Origin: Heliocidaris erythrogramma
Taxonomy: Eukaryota > Echinodermata > Echinoidea > Camarodonta > Echinometridae
DNA: 64,000 nt
Direction of reading: 5' to 3'
Assembly (NCBI GenBank): GCA_025617745.1
Contig: CM046859.1
Coordinates: forward strand, 248,001-312,000
Shown here in pieces: positions 11,631 through 22,118 of this stretch (position 1 is the stretch's first letter; each line of letters opens with the position of its first letter). Below the pieces are notes generated by a model that ran no database searches, was not told the DNA's origin, and worked only from the letters and a program-made list of their open reading frames with translations. The translations under genes were made by a program, and so were the position numbers.

Positions 11631-12838
11631 AAATATTTCCCATAGAGATAACACGTAAACGAAAAACGGGATTCTGAAATTCCATTTTGTAGTGAAAAAT
11701 TGGGCATGATCCCGACATCTGATCAGAAATTGGAGACCACATTTATAAAAGCTTATAGTCTCAGCTATAACATACTAAAATCTGGAAGAAAATAGACCAA
11801 AAACAACTGAGATACAGCTCAGAGAAGAATGTCATGTAGATTCATGATTCGAAAAAAAATCATCTTCCATAGACATAACACGCAAATAGGGACAATTCTG
11901 ACATGGCATCTTTAATTGAAAATTTCACTGTGATGACATCATCAAGATGAAAAATGGTGGAAACTGATTTTGTAGGAAATTGCCTCAGCTACAACATATT
12001 AAAATCTGGACGAAAAACGACTAATAAATACGAATTTAGAGCCAAATTTGCTTAAATGTGATGATGTGAAAACATGAAAAATGGAAATTTTGAATTCTGG
12101 CGCCATTTTGATGACGTCATAATGTTTATAAGGGTCAAATGATACATGAAATCATATCTATGATTCATACCCTACCTGATGATGAAAAAAAATTGGGGGA
12201 TTTATGGACTATTTAAAGAGCTAGAGTTAATTTTGTAGAGGCATGTTTTTGCACGTTTTTACGTTATTTTCGCCATAGATGCGCGCACGGATTTTGAAGT
12301 TTGACGCGCCCGTACGACCTTATTATTAATTGAAATTGATTCCAAGTTGATGGAAATGATGAAGAAAAGTGTCAGGATTGCAAATCAATCGAAAAAACAG
12401 CGTTTTAACGTTATTTACGACTTGCGCGCGCGTAAAACGCGCGCGCGGACACTTACGCACGGACATTTTTGAAATGCTCAAAATGACCTGAAACGTGTGC
12501 AGACTTGATCCTACGTGATTTTGAGCATTTTTAAATTTTGACGCGCGCGTACGCGCACGTCCTGACCTGTAGATGACCTGTGAGGACATGACTTGATGAT
12601 TCGTCATCTGAAGTTTATGTGATGTGAATATAGTTGATTTTTGATGATCGATTATGAAGATATAATCGATCTTGTAAATTTACAAAATGGCGTATTGATG
12701 ACGTCACGATGACCTGATGACCTCCAAAAGCTTAATGGACCATGTCCATGATTGACCTTATACATGACATGAAACTCGATGATATTGACGTGGCCGATTT
12801 TGAGATTTGGTGGCCACAAGAATTTGTCATAAAGAGAA

Positions 12839-12961
12839 GAAATAAAAAGAAAATTCTGACAAAATTAAAAGGTGATCTGTCGATACCGACAGACCACCTA
12901 ATAATAATAAAGAAAATTCTGACGAAATTAAGAGGTGATCTGTCTACGACAGACCACCTAA
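12839..12961 (-). repeat. Decayed hairpin units, block 5 (2 copies)
   Basis: Two diverged short units in which the hairpin loop is reduced and the arms differ (GACAGACCACC). They form the edge of the array. Confidence 0.75.
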
Positions 12962-13303
12962 TAAGATTTTTTTTTAACGTGTATAGAGAGGTAGAGACTA
13001 TTTGAGCACCAAGACGGACACATTATTATTCATGAGCTTCATGCAACACGCGCGCGTGCGCCTTCTTATTACATGTGGCTATTATAGTGGGCATCGAAGT
13101 GGGCAAAATCGCGCATTAGTGCTTATTATAGTGACTTGGTGCTCATGAAACGTGTGCTAAACCCTACGAGGATTGTAGGAATGATTATCTTGAAAATTAT
13201 GATTCAAATGAACTTTATTTACGTCTCAATATTGTTTTTAACATCTATTTATCCAGACACTGACTTTGATTTTCTGAAATTACAATCTTGATGACAATTT
13301 TAT

Positions 13304-13506
13304 GGGGGGGGGGGGGGGGGGGGGGTTATGGGGGTCCAGTCTCCCTCCATAATTCTCTGACAAGCAAAAAAAAAAGTTTTCATTCTAAATGGGGGGAGGG
13401 CACAATCGATAAAAGGGCGGATCCTCTATGGTCAAAATGCATACTTTTCTTCCAAAGGGGGGGGGGGGGGGGGCACGGGCCGGAAGTGCCCCCTGGATCC
13501 GCCAAT
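13304..13506 (-). mobile_element. hAT-like MITE with G-runs, copy 1
   Basis: About 200 bp between two poly-G runs, ending in GTGCCCCCTGGATCCGCCA. Two other copies are at 17,086-17,270 (opposite orientation) and 47,371-47,582 (same orientation). The complementary end GGCGGATCCAG resembles the CAGnGGCGGATCC ends common in hAT-type elements. Confidence 0.6.
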
Positions 13507-13559
13507 GGACGTTATTATTGTTCTTGGTGCTTCGTGATACCTTCATTCTTTCCAACTGG

Positions 13560-14690
13560 AGCAACTAATTTTTAATTTAAGTTGAATGAAACATGCTGAG
13601 ATAATTATTTCTACAAGACAGTGTAAAATATGATTATTAATGTATAATTTACACATACCTTAAAATAGGTTATACTGGCTGTAGCAAACTTTTAGCTTGT
13701 CATCACCAAAGCATCGAATTTCACTTTGTTTATTAAAAACTTTGTTTATAAAAAGTTGTGTTGTGTAAACTGTCCGTAATTTTCTTAAATAATATATCTT
13801 AGGTATTATATATGTTTGGGGTCAAACCTCTGATAGACCCTTGGCCTTTGTCCCTCCACATATATATTTTCTGTTTATTTGTAACTATGTCAATCAGGGG
13901 CGGATCTAGCATTTAAGGATATAAGGGGCACACAAATGCATACAGGTGTGCCAAATTTTGTCTCGAAAAGTCGCTCAGTGGGTGGGGGGGGGGTATTTAT
14001 GTTATTATTAATATTTCGGTATATATTCCAATTGTATTCTATCACTGTCATTTTTATCAAATGTGGAATATATTTAATTTAATTCAATTGAAAAAAAATA
14101 CTTGCAAAGAACAGGTAAGACTATACGAAAAATACTGAATACCTGAACACAAAGAGAATATGATGTTATGTATTGCATAATGAATTTATATAGTCAAATA
14201 ATTTTACACATTCATGCATACTAAATGACAAAATTAACGTGTTAAAAAATTGCCTTATTTTAGTAGCCTGCCTTACCATAATATGCTTTGGACACTGTAA
14301 TTTTCATTATGGATATGTAGACATTTAGATCCACTGGATAATATTTTCCATAATGTAAACCACAAAATCATCATCATCATGTCAGATTTATATGTGTTTT
14401 GAGATTGACAGATAAAAATAGGCCCATGGTTGCAAAACTTTATCAAGCATTATAGAATCATTTGAATGTAATTAAGATTCTATCATCATCTGAAAAGCAA
14501 AGTGAGTTCAGCATTATCAAATTATATTACTTGTAAGCAATAGACGTCATTAATAGACGTCCATGCACTCTTAAATGTTCATCAAAAGATAATTCTTGTG
14601 TGCAATGTAAATCATATCACAATATATAAATAAAAAGAGCAAAATAGGAGGTAAAGATCAGAATCCAGAACTTTAGTAACCCCTAGTATG
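13560..14690. other. AT-rich interior of the 5 kb element, no gene seen
   Basis: AT-rich DNA. A solitary hAT-like end, CAGGGGCGGATCTAGC, is at 13,896, with no matching end found nearby. No coding signal on either strand. Confidence 0.5.
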
Positions 14691-14698
14691 GGTGATAA

Positions 14699-15827
14699 CA
14701 GGGGCGGCGGAGCGTCTTTCGAAGTGGGCGGGAGGGGGGGGGCACCAAAAAAAGGGGCACTTTGAGGGAAAGGGCCCCTACAAAGGGTGAAAATATTGCA
14801 GAAAATGCCACTTTGAGCTCTAGATAAAAAAGAAAAAAAAAAGAAAAGAAAAAATTACTTCGCAGTTGAGTGCAATGGTCTGATTATTCATATTGAAGAT
14901 ATTTTGAATAGCAGCGATTTTCCTAATATGATAAAAAGACAATGGTAAATGCGAGCGAGCGTATGTAAGGGCACTGCTCATTCTTGTATAACTTAGAGAA
15001 TTGTGCCCCTCCTGCCCCCTGCTCCACTGCTCTCATTGTGCTGATATCAGTAGGGGATCGGAATCTATTATTATGAAGCCTCTCTGAGCTAGGTAGGCCT
15101 ATGTGGTTCTTTTGTGGACTTTAGGGCTCAGTTTGTAAGCGAAATCGGAGTATATAGGTACAATATATTAAATATATATAGGTATATAGGTAGGGCACTT
15201 ATCAGAAGACAAAGGGGCACTTATCAAAAGGGAAAATAATACTAGTAGAAAGAAAAAAAAGGCACTGATCAGAAGTAAAAGGGGCACTAAAAAGAGGTAT
15301 TTATCAGAAGGTGAAAAGGGCACTTATTAGAAAGAAGAAGGGGCAGCCATTCAAAGAAAAAGAGTCACTTATCAGAGGTGAAAAAGGGCACTTATAAGAA
15401 ATGAAAATTGTACTATTAGAACGGAAAATTGGCACTAATCAGACGGGAAAAAAGCCACAGATTTCAAAAGGGGTTACTTATCAGAAGGTGAAAAGGGCAT
15501 TTATCAGAGAGAAGAAGGGGCGCAGTTATACGAAGCCTGAAAAGGGGGCACTTATCCGAAGTGAAAAGGGACACTATGTCTTATCAGAAGGAAAAATTGC
15601 ACTATTAGAATGGGAAATGGGCACTAATTATACGAAAAAGGGCAATTATTGGATTCCATAAACGGCAGTAATGTCTGAGATTAAAGGAGGCACTTATCAG
15701 AAGGTAAAAGGGCACTTATTAGAAAGAAAAAAGGGCACTATACGAAAAAAAGGGGGCACTTATCAGCTATGAAAATGGGCACTTTTTGGGTACTTGAAAA
15801 AGTGGGGGCACTGGAGCGCCGCCTCTG
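14699..15827. mobile_element. hAT-like non-autonomous element nested in the 5 kb element
   Basis: It starts CAGGGGCGGCGGAGCG and ends in the inverse CGCCGCCTCTG. The 8-bp flanks are GGTGATAA and TGTGATAG (6 of 8 match), the duplication length of hAT elements. The core from about 15,190 to 15,790 is a degenerate tandem repeat of about 25-35 bp built on GGGCACTTATCAGAAGG. Related sequence recurs at 43,860-44,230 and 60,478-60,835. No transposase is present. Confidence 0.65.
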
Positions 15828-15835
15828 TGTGATAG

Positions 15836-17080
15836 GTTGCATGATTCTCATATAAATAAAAAAGTAACAAACACAACACAGCCAATAAAGTAATATTTAA
15901 ATATTATATTAAGCATTTATACTTCTTTGTCAACTCAATATATTTGATATCAATAACAAGTGTATGTTCTTCTCATGTAAATGTAATTAATTCTACTTGA
16001 ATATTCCACTGTCTCGACAAGCATCATAAAAACGACATTACTTTAATTGGTCAGAACTATTACAACTATTATTTTGTGATTCCCTTTTACTGTTATTGTA
16101 CTTTGTATTCTCTGTTATATTGTTTTCCTGAAAATGAAATAAAATAAAATAAACTGTTATTAAGATAGAGATTTCTGTTGTTGAAAGATCGCAATATATA
16201 ACCAATAATATCTAATGACTACTCTACAAAATATAACCAGCAAGATATGCATTCTAAACTACAACGTCTACGCAATGCCTAATTTGTTATAAAATATTTC
16301 ATTATTGATTAAATCAGATTTCAGTTTCATCAATGAGCCTAAAAGTGTGAAATCAGATTGTTGTCAATGATGTCCAATCACCATTTGTTCACATGAAATA
16401 TTCAGTGTTGCAAGTTCAAGGTTCAAAATAACCATAGTGGCTATACAGCTTACCATCACAGTAGGCCTACATTGAAGCCACTAAGGTTACGACTTTGGAT
16501 TTAAAAAGAAATCACATATTATCAAAATGGTAGATTGTATGATTCATAAATTTGTTAATACCTCTAAAGTTATGCATCATAATTTATATTCAAAGAAATA
16601 ATTTCATTATTAGCATTTTTTTATTCAACATGAGTAAGGTAATATTGGTTGTTCCAGTTAGCAAGAATAAAGAAATCTCTAGGCACAATTAGAGAGAAAA
16701 TCGACTAAACAAATAAAGATTTCAAAACGATCATAAAGATAAGATTAATAATCACTCCTGATCTTATCTGGGTGTATTAGAGGTACAAACAATACCATAA
16801 CTGCCTGGTTATTATATCTAACTCATATTTACACGGAATTATATAAAAATATATTTGTTAAAAAAAAAATCATTAAAAACTACATTTACATGAATAACGG
16901 TTACCATGGCAATGAAAATTGATAGAAATATATTTTTGTTAGTTTAAGTCATGGAGAATATCATTCTGAACAGAACATCCAAGTTTAAATGAAGTAGGAT
17001 TATGAGATAAAAAGTTATGGCCTCTAAGGTCACTGTTTATGTGTTCTGTTTGTTGACATTTTTCTAAAACGGAGGTTGAT
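15836..17080. other. AT-rich interior of the 5 kb element, no gene seen
   Basis: AT-rich single-copy-looking DNA without long frames or clear splice-bounded exons. A run GAAATAAAATAAAATAAA lies near 16,135. Confidence 0.5.
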
Positions 17081-17085
17081 TGCAG

Positions 17086-17270
17086 CAGTGGCGGATTTAG
17101 GGGGAGGGCACATCCGGCCCGTGCCCCCTCCCCCCTTTGGAAGAAAAGTATGCATTGTGCCCCCTTTTTTAGAACGAAAAACCTTGTTGCTTGTCAGAAA
17201 ATTACTGAGGGAAACTGGGACCCCCCCCCCCCCCCCCGAGCGAATTTTTGAGGTCTGGCGAAAAAAAATC
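17086..17270 (+). mobile_element. hAT-like MITE with C-runs, copy 2 (inverted)
   Basis: Begins CAGTGGCGGATTTAGG and is the inverse of the copy at 13,304-13,506, sharing the segment around GAAAAGTATGCATTGTG. It continues past a C-run into GAGCGAATTTTTGAGGTC, which is also present, inverted, at 47,371-47,400. Confidence 0.6.
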
Positions 17271-17307
17271 TCGCAACTAGTTCATTTTGAAACAAAAAAA
17301 TCAAGAT

Positions 17308-17820
17308 AATGATTCCTACATTCCCCGTATGGTTTAGCACACGTTTCATGAGCACCAAGGCACTATATGAGCACCAATGCGCGATTTTGTTTAAAAACAG
17401 TCATCAAGATTGTAATCTAAGAAAATCAAAGTCATTGTCTAAATGAATAGATGCTAAAGACAATGTTGAGACGTAAATAAAGTTCATTTGAAACAAAATT
17501 TTACAGATAATCATTCCTACAATCCTCGTAGGGTTTGGCACACGTTTAATGAGCACCAATGAGCATGCACCAATGCGCGATTTTGTTTGAAAACAGTCAT
17601 CAAGATTGTAATCTAAGAAAATCAAAGTCATTGTCTAGATGAATTAGATGCTAAAGAAAATATTGAGACGTAAATAAAGTTCATTTGAAACATAATTTTC
17701 AAGATAATCATTCCTACAATCCTCGTAGGGTTTAGCACACGTTTCATGAGCACCAAGTCACTATAATGAGCACCAATGCGCGATTTTGCCCACTTCGATG
17801 CCCACTATAATAGCCACATG
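17308..17820. repeat. Tandem repeat of about 190 bp within the right arm
   Basis: About 2.6 direct copies of a unit running from AATGATTCCTACA through TTTAGCACACGTTTC and GCGCGATTTTGTTT to CAAAGTCATTGTCTA. The left arm has a single copy, so the duplication arose in this arm only. Confidence 0.75.
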
Positions 17821-17930
17821 TAATAAGAAGGCGCGCGCGCGCGTGTTGCATGAAGCTCATGAATAATAATGTGTCCGACTTGGTGCTCAAATGGTCTCTA
17901 CCTCTCTCTATACACGTTAAAAAAATCTTA

Positions 17931-18388
17931 TTTAAAGATCAGTGCTGACGAAAAAGCAATTATCTGTTTCCTACAGGCCTATTAATAAAACATTTTACGT
18001 TTTGTCCAAGAATAGGCCTATGATTTCGTCAGAAATTGAATGCAATTATATTTTATTTTAATAGCATGAAGATAAAAATTAAAAAAAAAATAAACAATGA
18101 CTAGGAATATGTAATATTTTGAAAGCGGTCTCACTGACTTTTTTCCCCGGATACATGTAAAAACATATAACTATAATCGTCTATGATCATAGGTTCAAGT
18201 TATGAGGAAATCATATTCTGGGAAAATCATTGACGGCTTGTGATGAGGAAATGGGACGTTACAAATTCATGACAAAGTGGCCAATTTGTCTAGTGATTTT
18301 CTTTGTTTTCATTAGCTTTCAGTGTCATAAAGATTCATAACTTCATTTTGTTCGATTTTACTGGAACAGAGTCGAACTGCTTTATTGT
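17931..18388. other. Spacer, no feature seen
   Basis: AT-rich spacer between two mobile elements. No coding or RNA signal recognised. Confidence 0.5.
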
Positions 18389-18389
18389 A

Positions 18390-20408
18390 TCCCCCGGCAG
18401 TATGCCGGAGGATACTTTGGATTCAGCAGCGTTTCGCCGCCGCCGCCGCCGCCGCCGCCGCGTCACATTCTTGTGTGCGCTCTAGCGGTCGCATTTCTCG
18501 ACGAATTTTTTTCAAACTTCCTGTGGACGTGTATCTTGGTAAAATCTGGACCCCTATAGTTTCTGGTGATGCTGCCCCCAGTGTTCCGTCTTTTATAGGG
18601 TAAAAGGCCATATTTTTTTGGATAGTTTGTGTGCGCTCTAGCGGTCACATTTCTCAACGGATTTTGTTCAAATTTTGTATGGAGGTGTCTCTTGGTAAAA
18701 TCTGGAACCCTATAGATTTTGGTGATGCTGCCCCCAGTGTTCCGTCTTTTATAGGGTCAAAGGTCATATTTTGATAGATGTCTTGTGTGTACTCTTGTGT
18801 GCGCTCTGGCGGTCACATTTCTCAACGGATTTCGTTCAAATTTTGCATGAAGGTGTCTCTTGGTGTAATTTAAAAACCTATAGTGTTTGGTGATGCTGCC
18901 ACCAGTGTTCCGTCTTTTATAGGGTCAAAGGTCATACTTCAGGGCATGGCATGAGTGCACTCTGCAGGCCACATTTCTCAACGGATTTTGTTCAAATTTT
19001 GTATGGAGATGTATCTTGGTATAATCTACACATGTTTAATTTTTGGTGATGCTGCCCTCATTGTTCCGTCCTTTAAAGGGTCAAAGGTCATTTTTCCATT
19101 TCTTGCACTCTTACTTCTGCATTTCTCGACGGATTTCGTTCAAATTTTGCATGAAGGTGTCCCTTGGTGTAATCTAAAAATCTGTACTTTTTGGTGATGC
19201 TGCCACCAGTGTTCCGTCTTTTATAGGGTCAAAGGTCATACTTCAAGGGATGGCGTGAGTTCACTCTGCAGGCCACATTTCTTGATGGATTTCTTTCAAA
19301 TTTTGTATGGAGATGTATCTTGGTATAATCTACACATCTTTACTGGTTGGTGATGCTGCCCTCATTATTCCGTCCTTTATAGGGTCAAAGCTCATTTGTC
19401 CCTTTTGTGCAATCTTACTTCTGCATTTCTTGACGGATTTCATTCAAATTTTGTATGGAGATGTATCTTGGTATAATCTACACATATTTAATTTTTGGTG
19501 ATGCTGCCCTCATTGTTCCGTCCTTTATAGGGTCAAAGGTCATTTTTCCATTTCTTGCACTCTTCTGCATTTCTTGACGGATTTCGTTCAAATTTCGCAT
19601 GAAGGTGTTTCTTGGTGTAATCTAAAAACCTATAGTTTTTGGTGATGCTGCCACCAGTGTTCCGTCTTTTATAGGGTCAAAGGTCATACTTCAGGGAATT
19701 GCGTGAGTGCACTCTGCAGGCCACATTTCTTGATGGATTTCTTTCAAATTCTGTATGGAGATGTATCTTGGTATAATCTACACATCTTTACTGTTTGGTA
19801 ATGCTGCCCTCATTGTTCCGTCCTTTATAGGGTCAAAGCTCATTTGTCCCTTTTGTGCACTCTTACTTCTGCATTTCTTGACGGATTTCATTCAAATTTT
19901 GTATGGAGATGTATCTTGGTATAATCTACACATATTTAATTTTTGGTGATGCTGCCCTCATTGTTCCGTCCTTTATAGGGTCAAAGGTCATTTTTCCATT
20001 TCTTGCACTCTTACTTCTACATTTCTTGACGGATTTCGTTCAAATTTTGCATGAAGGTGTCTCTTGGTGTAATCTAAAAACCTATAGTTTTTGGTGCCAC
20101 TAGTGTTCCGTCTTTTATAGGGTCAAAGGTCATACTTCAGGGCATGGCGTGAGTGCACTCTGCAGGCCACATTTCTTGATGGATTTCTTTCAAATTTTGT
20201 ATGGAGATGTATCTTGGTATATCTCTCAACACATTTCTTTCAAATTTTATATGAAGATGTGTCTTAGTGAAACCTACACATCTAATTTCTACACCATCCT
20301 TTTGTTTGAGGGAGGGGATGGGGGAGGGTCTTTGTCCCTCCTTCAAATCGCTGCCAGTGCCGGGGGATACATTTAGCATTGCGCGGCCCCAGCAATGCAC
20401 ATTTCTAG
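18390..20408 (+). mobile_element. Helitron/Helentron-type non-autonomous element with tandem core
   Basis: The element begins TCCCCCGGCA as part of a near-perfect palindrome (18,387-18,414: GTATCCCCCGGCA against TGCCGGAGGATAC) and is preceded by A. Near the other end a half copy of that palindrome (TGCCGGGGGATAC, ending at 20,370) is followed by a 7-bp hairpin GCATTGC/GCAATGC at 20,376-20,398, six bases, CTAG at 20,405-20,408, then T. A|TC...CTAG|T with a subterminal hairpin is the Helitron rule, and a short repeat shared by the 5' end and a point inside the 3' end is known for Helentrons. The core is about 12 copies of a unit of about 150 bp. No Rep/helicase gene is present. Confidence 0.7.
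18470..20290 (+). repeat. Tandem units of about 150 bp (Helitron core)
   Basis: Degenerate units with the fixed words ACATTTCTCAACGGATTT, CAAATTTTGTATGGAG, TGGTGATGCTGCC and CCGTCTTTTATAGGGTC. Two subtypes alternate, one with ATGAAGGTGTCTCTTGG and one with ATGGAGATGTATCTTGG, which implies higher-order duplication. The short open frames here repeat with the unit and are not genes. Confidence 0.85.
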
Positions 20409-20458
20409 TTCTGTTTTGATTTGTCTGGGACCGGACTTGCCGCTGGGAAAGTGAAGAG

Positions 20459-20477
20459 GCACACACACACACACATA
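20459..20477. repeat. CA dinucleotide microsatellite
   Basis: About nine CA units directly after the Helitron-type element. Confidence 0.8.
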
Positions 20478-20631
20478 TCCACCAACACACGTCACACACC
20501 ACACAAATGTTGAGGTTTCTTCACACTAGACAAGCTAGAGCCCACAGGCTCACAATATTGTGGCAAATCAACGGGAATCGACGGATAATAATAAGGCAGC
20601 TGTGTAATTTCAACCTTTTTCACGTGTGATT

Positions 20632-20822
20632 TATTACGTACGTACGTAGTAATTATCACGTACGTACGTAGTAATTATCACGTACGTACGTAATATTATC
20701 ACGTACGTACGTAATATTATCACGTACGTACGTAGTAATTATCACGTACGTACGTAGTAATTATCACGTACGTACGTAGTATTATCACGTACGTACGTAG
20801 TATTATTACGTACGTACGTAAT
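20632..20822. repeat. Tandem repeat of alternating ACGT blocks
   Basis: About eight units of 23-25 bp, each a CACGTACGTACGTA block followed by GTAATTAT or ATATTAT. Each block is self-complementary, contains overlapping TACGTA palindromes and is alternating purine-pyrimidine. Confidence 0.9.
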
Positions 20823-20989
20823 ATTTTTTTTTTTACGTCGTCAGTTTGGCCCTTCCAGGTCTTCGTAGATCCGAGATCCAGCTAAAAAGAAAAAGAAAAA
20901 GAAGATTTTCCTCTTCACGGAGGTAAGTTTACCTTTCTCTTAGGTGGTGCCGGCAGACTTCAAAACCTTTGTTAATATCACTCTTCGCC

Positions 20990-21240
20990 TCAGTTGCAAA
21001 CATTATCCTGCGGTGGCCGTGCGTGAAGACAAGTTAAACCGGGCTTAAACTACCCCTAGCTGTGGTCTAACTTTCTGTACAAAATTAAACCACGCTTAGA
21101 CTGGAGTTTAAGTTAAACCGGAGTTCAGAATGTGATTTTCTTAAACTCCGGTCTAAAGGGCAGATTTAAACTACACTTAGACTCGAGTTTAAGCTAAACC
21201 GGAGTTCAGAATACGGGCCAATGTGTCCTCTTAAAATTTG
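20990..21240. repeat. Dispersed repeat with TTAAACCGG words
   Basis: Contains two similar segments of about 60-65 bp, each ending in TTAAACCGGAGTTCAGAAT, plus inverse AAACTCCGGTCTAA, so it can fold. It looks like a SINE or MITE fragment; the family is not identified. Confidence 0.5.
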
Positions 21241-21257
21241 TTGCAAAGTTATAAACC

Positions 21258-21440
21258 CGGGGGGGGGGGGGTACTCACGTATATTGGGTATACGGGGACG
21301 TGCCGCTGGGAAGGGTGACTTTTTGAAGAAAGATCCTTAGACATGGGTCCCATTTTCCCCAAAAAAATCCTTAGACATGGGTCCCATTTTCCCCAAAAAA
21401 ATCCTTAGACATGGGTCCCATTTTCCCCAAAAAAATGTTG
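21258..21440. repeat. G-run followed by a 34-bp minisatellite
   Basis: A G-run leads into about three copies of the unit AATCCTTAGACATGGGTCCC plus ATTTTCCCCAAAAA. The leading part (GGGTATACGGGGACGTGCCG) resembles the G-run repeat at 28,855-29,000 (GTGGGTATGTGCCGCCGG), so both are probably copies of one family. Confidence 0.7.
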
Positions 21441-21994
21441 TCCCAATTTTGGTTTTACTCAGAGTTCTAAAACTAAACTCTGAGAACTCTTCTCTTTTCT
21501 TGCTAATAAAGTTACGTAAGGCAAAACACAGTGGAGACTTATTACAACAAGATTCCTTCTATAAACAAGGTAATTTTGCTGGTCACATGCCTTTTATGTT
21601 CTTTTGGGATTTTTTACCCCAATATAAGGAGATTCCTGATAGAACAAGATCACATGGTTCTCTTTGTAGTGACTGTCCAATGTATAACAGAAATGCTTGA
21701 AATTTGCATGAATTGACATCAATTACATAGAAATTATTTTTGTCTATTAGCAACAACAAAAAAAAAAACAATCAAGTTTCAACATTCAAAGTGGAGTCTG
21801 ATAATTTTCTTATGGTTTTAGTTCCATTTATACTTGCAAATTTAATATTGAGCAGCATTCTGTAGATGGGGATCATGAGGGTGCGGGGGAGGAGCCAACC
21901 CTTCCCCCTCTCTTCCCCCTCCCCCATCCAATGATCGCAGCCATGTTATTTTGTTCAAGTACACAACATTGAATTCAGTTCATCCACTTTAGGC

Positions 21995-22037
21995 CCCCCC
22001 AAAAAAAAAAAATAAAATAAAAATAAAAAATAAAAAA

Positions 22038-22078
<41 letters not shown>

Positions 22079-22095
22079 AAAAAAAAAAATTAAAT
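21995..22095. repeat. A-rich and AAAT microsatellite
   Basis: A run of A followed by about a dozen AAAT units and another A-run. Confidence 0.85.
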
Positions 22096-22118
22096 AAATA
22101 ATTACATTTTGGGTCCAT

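Larger units (their letters stand above)
10705..12838 (-). mobile_element. Long array unit F, edge copy
   Basis: CTAG at 10705-10708 and a terminal hairpin. It is more diverged than A, C and E and carries an expanded GAT/ATC microsatellite at about 10,895-11,190. Its tRNA-like box is different from the other units. The right end (12,730-12,838) is unlike the other units and runs into two decayed short units. Confidence 0.55.
12964..17928. mobile_element. 5 kb element with long terminal inverted repeats, TA duplications
   Basis: The left end (AGATTTTTTTTTAACGTG onward) and the right end are inverted copies over about 320 bp: TATAGAGAGGTAGAGAC, the Z-like CGCGCGCG run, GGGCATCGAAGTGGGC and so on. 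TA flanks both ends (12,962-12,963 and 17,929-17,930). The right arm is longer because a segment of about 190 bp is repeated about 2.6 times (17,308-17,820). Each arm ends inward in a G/C-run MITE in mirrored orientation. The interior has no transposase, only AT-rich DNA and a nested hAT-like element. TA duplication fits Tc1/mariner-like or similar enzymes; the family is unresolved. Confidence 0.7.

Noticed and set aside
13288-13575. Gly-rich open frame over the G-runs
   Set aside because: It is produced by two poly-G runs inside a MITE.
18303-18611. Poly-Arg and poly-Ala frames at the CCG repeat
   Set aside because: The frame comes from a (CCG)n tract within the Helitron-type element and is open in several phases.
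20137-20502. 121-codon minus-strand frame
   Set aside because: It overlaps the tandem core, the Helitron hairpin and a CA microsatellite. No domain.
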